Of a stretch of DNA of 64,000 nucleotides, positions 62,737-64,000 are shown piece after piece (positions within the stretch are counted from its first letter, which is position 1; each line of letters starts with the position of its first letter). The position numbers were made by a program, and so were the translations under genes. Below the pieces are notes generated by a model. It saw only the letters and a list, made by a program, of their open reading frames with translations, ran no database searches and had not been told where the DNA came from. This DNA is from Bacillus kexueae (GTDB lineage: Bacteria > Bacillota > Bacilli > Bacillales > Aeribacillaceae): positions 1 through 64,000 of the forward strand of contig NZ_JALAZE010000008.1 in NCBI RefSeq assembly GCF_022809095.1, read 5' to 3'.

Positions 62737-64000
62737 TTAAGCTGCATCCGATTCTTTTGAATGTACTTTACGCATAAAGTCGTTTACATCTGCAGGGACT
62801 TTTCGATCCCATTTTGACACGAGGTATACAGATAAGAAGCCGATTGGAACTGTGATAATTCCTGGTACTTTTAACTGAAGAAAAGCAGGAAGTGTATCAG
62901 CAAAGAAAATCATGTACATGGATGAAAGAAGTCCCATGACTAAACCGGCAATGGCTCCTTTTTCCGTCATTCCGCGCCACCAAATTCCAAGAATAAAGAT
63001 TGGCGTAAAGGTACTAGCTGCGACTGTAAATGCAAGAGCGACAAGATGTCCGATAGAAGCATCTTTAACCATTAAACCTAAAATTCCATAGAAAATACCT
63101 AATAGAACAATGGCTACTTTACCAGCTACAACACGTTCTTTTTCGCCTAAATTTTTCTTAAATAAGCTTGCGTACAAATCATGAGCTACAGCTCCAGAAC
63201 TTGCGATAAATAAACCGGATAGATTCGAGAAGATAGCTGCGAATGCACCCGCAATGACTAAACCAAGCAACCATTCCCCGCCAAGTGCCTGTGCAGTAGA
63301 TGGGATAACCATATTTGTTCCCCCAGCTACTAAGTCTTTCATAACAGCATCGCTCGCGTTTCCACTTAAAAAGATGGAGCGACCGACAACGCCTAAATAT
63401 ACAGCAAAGAAGAAGAATAAACTTGCGATTGAAATAGCCATAATAGCAGATTTACGTGCTGAACGACCGTCTGGATTTGTGTAGAATCGAAGAAGTATGT
63501 GAGGGAGACCAATCGTACCGAGTGATAATCCAATTGTCATGGATAAAGTTTGCCAAAAGTTAGGGAAGAAGTTTCCAGTACCCGTCCACGTCGAGCCGTC
63601 AAACGATACATCTTGTCCATCTGGTGCAAATTGGCCTGTACCGACAACAACCCCTTTGAATTCACTGATGGCTGCTAAAATTTTGTCATAATGCAAACCG
63701 CCATAAACAGCTGCAGCTACCATTAGGACGAATGCACCTAGACGAATCCAAAGCTCTAAAGCTTGGTTCAACGTCGTGCCTTTCATTCCACCAACGCCAA
63801 CATAAAAAATCATGACTGAACAAGTGAAAATAATACCAAATTCATAACTTGTACCGAAAAACATCGTTAATATCTGAGCTGCTCCCAGTAATTGCGGTGC
63901 AGCGTAAAACCCTGAAATGGCTAATACGACAGCTACCGCTACAAGTCTTGCTCGTTTTGAATGGAAGCGGTACGCTAAAAAATCCGCTACGGTATATGCT
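62737..64000 (-). CDS. Sodium:solute symporter (SSS/ActP-like), partial
   Basis: The last 421 codons are in the window; the frame continues open past 64000, so the start is missing and the ATG at 63862-63864 is internal. The added N-terminal part reads YTVADFLAYRFHSKRARL and GFYAAPQLLGAAQIL, matching the SSS signature of cation/acetate symporters. Further along: TIGLSLGTIGLPHILLRFYTNPDGRSARKSA, GAFAAIFSNLSGLFIASSGAVAHDLY and GFLSVYLVSKWDRKVP. About ten hydrophobic helices remain. Likely Na+-coupled uptake of acetate or another monocarboxylate; a small DUF485 subunit often sits upstream, outside the window. Confidence 0.88.
   Translation of the reverse strand, partial: AYTVADFLAYRFHSKRARLVAVAVVLAISGFYAAPQLLGAAQILTMFFGTSYEFGIIFTCSVMIFYVGVGGMKGTTLNQALELWIRLGAFVLMVAAAVYGGLHYDKILAAISEFKGVVVGTGQFAPDGQDVSFDGSTWTGTGNFFPNFWQTLSMTIGLSLGTIGLPHILLRFYTNPDGRSARKSAIMAISIASLFFFFAVYLGVVGRSIFLSGNASDAVMKDLVAGGTNMVIPSTAQALGGEWLLGLVIAGAFAAIFSNLSGLFIASSGAVAHDLYASLFKKNLGEKERVVAGKVAIVLLGIFYGILGLMVKDASIGHLVALAFTVAASTFTPIFILGIWWRGMTEKGAIAGLVMGLLSSMYMIFFADTLPAFLQLKVPGIITVPIGFLSVYLVSKWDRKVPADVNDFMRKVHSKESDAA

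Noticed and set aside
1-64000. CRISPR arrays, tRNA or rRNA genes, insertion sequences, prophage
   Set aside because: No regularly spaced repeats, no recognisable RNA gene signatures and no transposase, integrase cluster or phage structural genes were seen; the only recombinase is the Xer-like gene at 59180.

Overview
The window reads as chromosome from a low-GC, endospore-type Firmicute of the Bacillaceae. This rests on the AT-rich composition, strong AGGAGG-type ribosome sites with frequent GTG/TTG starts, sigma-A type promoters, U-tailed hairpin terminators, and Bacillus-type proteins (DUF3900, DUF421/YetF-like, YhfW-like Rieske oxidoreductase, BI-1/YetJ-like, PucR, RocR-type sigma-54 activators). 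No rRNA, tRNA, CRISPR array, insertion sequence or prophage was recognised. The species cannot be named from the sequence alone.

Layout. 0.4-9.5 kb: crotonase, DUF3900 protein, MFS transporter divergent from an ArsR-SRPBCC fusion regulator plus a VOC protein, a DUF421 protein coupled to a thioredoxin-reductase-like flavoprotein, and a quinone-oxidoreductase/SDR pair. 9.5-14 kb: mixed housekeeping (DUF1906 glycoside-hydrolase-like protein, stand-alone COX1-like membrane protein, cold-shock gene behind a promoter plus terminator-like hairpin, AIM24-type protein, mismatch uracil-DNA glycosylase). 14.1-23.8 kb: an eight-gene acyl-CoA degradation operon (three MaoC-type proteins, CaiB-type CoA-transferase, SCP2-type thiolase, LCAD-like dehydrogenase, SDR, acyl-CoA ligase) that starts at a very good sigma-54 promoter and is followed by a CBS-PAS-PAS-AAA+ sigma-54 activator. 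Together the enzymes make a complete beta-oxidation turn using MaoC plus SDR instead of crotonase plus HAD; the substrate is unknown.

24-37.4 kb: ilvD, then a reductive pyrimidine degradation region: PreT/PreA dihydropyrimidine dehydrogenase, dihydropyrimidinase, NCS1 permease, a 75-residue orphan, a PucR regulator, a CoA-acylating semialdehyde dehydrogenase and a class III aminotransferase. It covers uptake of base through to acetyl-CoA/propionyl-CoA, except that no beta-ureidopropionase gene is present. 38.3-42.6 kb: a RocR-like sigma-54 activator divergent from the proline catabolic pair (P5C dehydrogenase, proline dehydrogenase), which has a second perfect-spacing sigma-54 promoter and a nested palindromic operator candidate.

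42.7-64 kb: mostly single genes or short operons (lipoprotein, Rieske-flavoprotein, APH-family kinase, second DUF421 protein, MsrA, P450, MATE pump, SGNH hydrolase overlapping an ABC transporter, two NUDIX proteins, a decayed methyltransferase, second SGNH hydrolase, Xer-like tyrosine recombinase with a dif-shaped 11-6-11 palindrome just upstream, ferritin, TerC, long-form SpeD and the 3' part of a sodium:solute symporter cut by the window end). Four copies of a GC-rich, foldable intergenic repeat of about 140-170 bp lie at 9.5, 30.6, 37.5 and 47.8 kb.

The best candidates for something new are the sigma-54 acyl-CoA cluster with its CBS-containing activator, the dif-like palindrome beside the recombinase, the interspersed structured repeat and the attenuator-like leader of the cold-shock gene.
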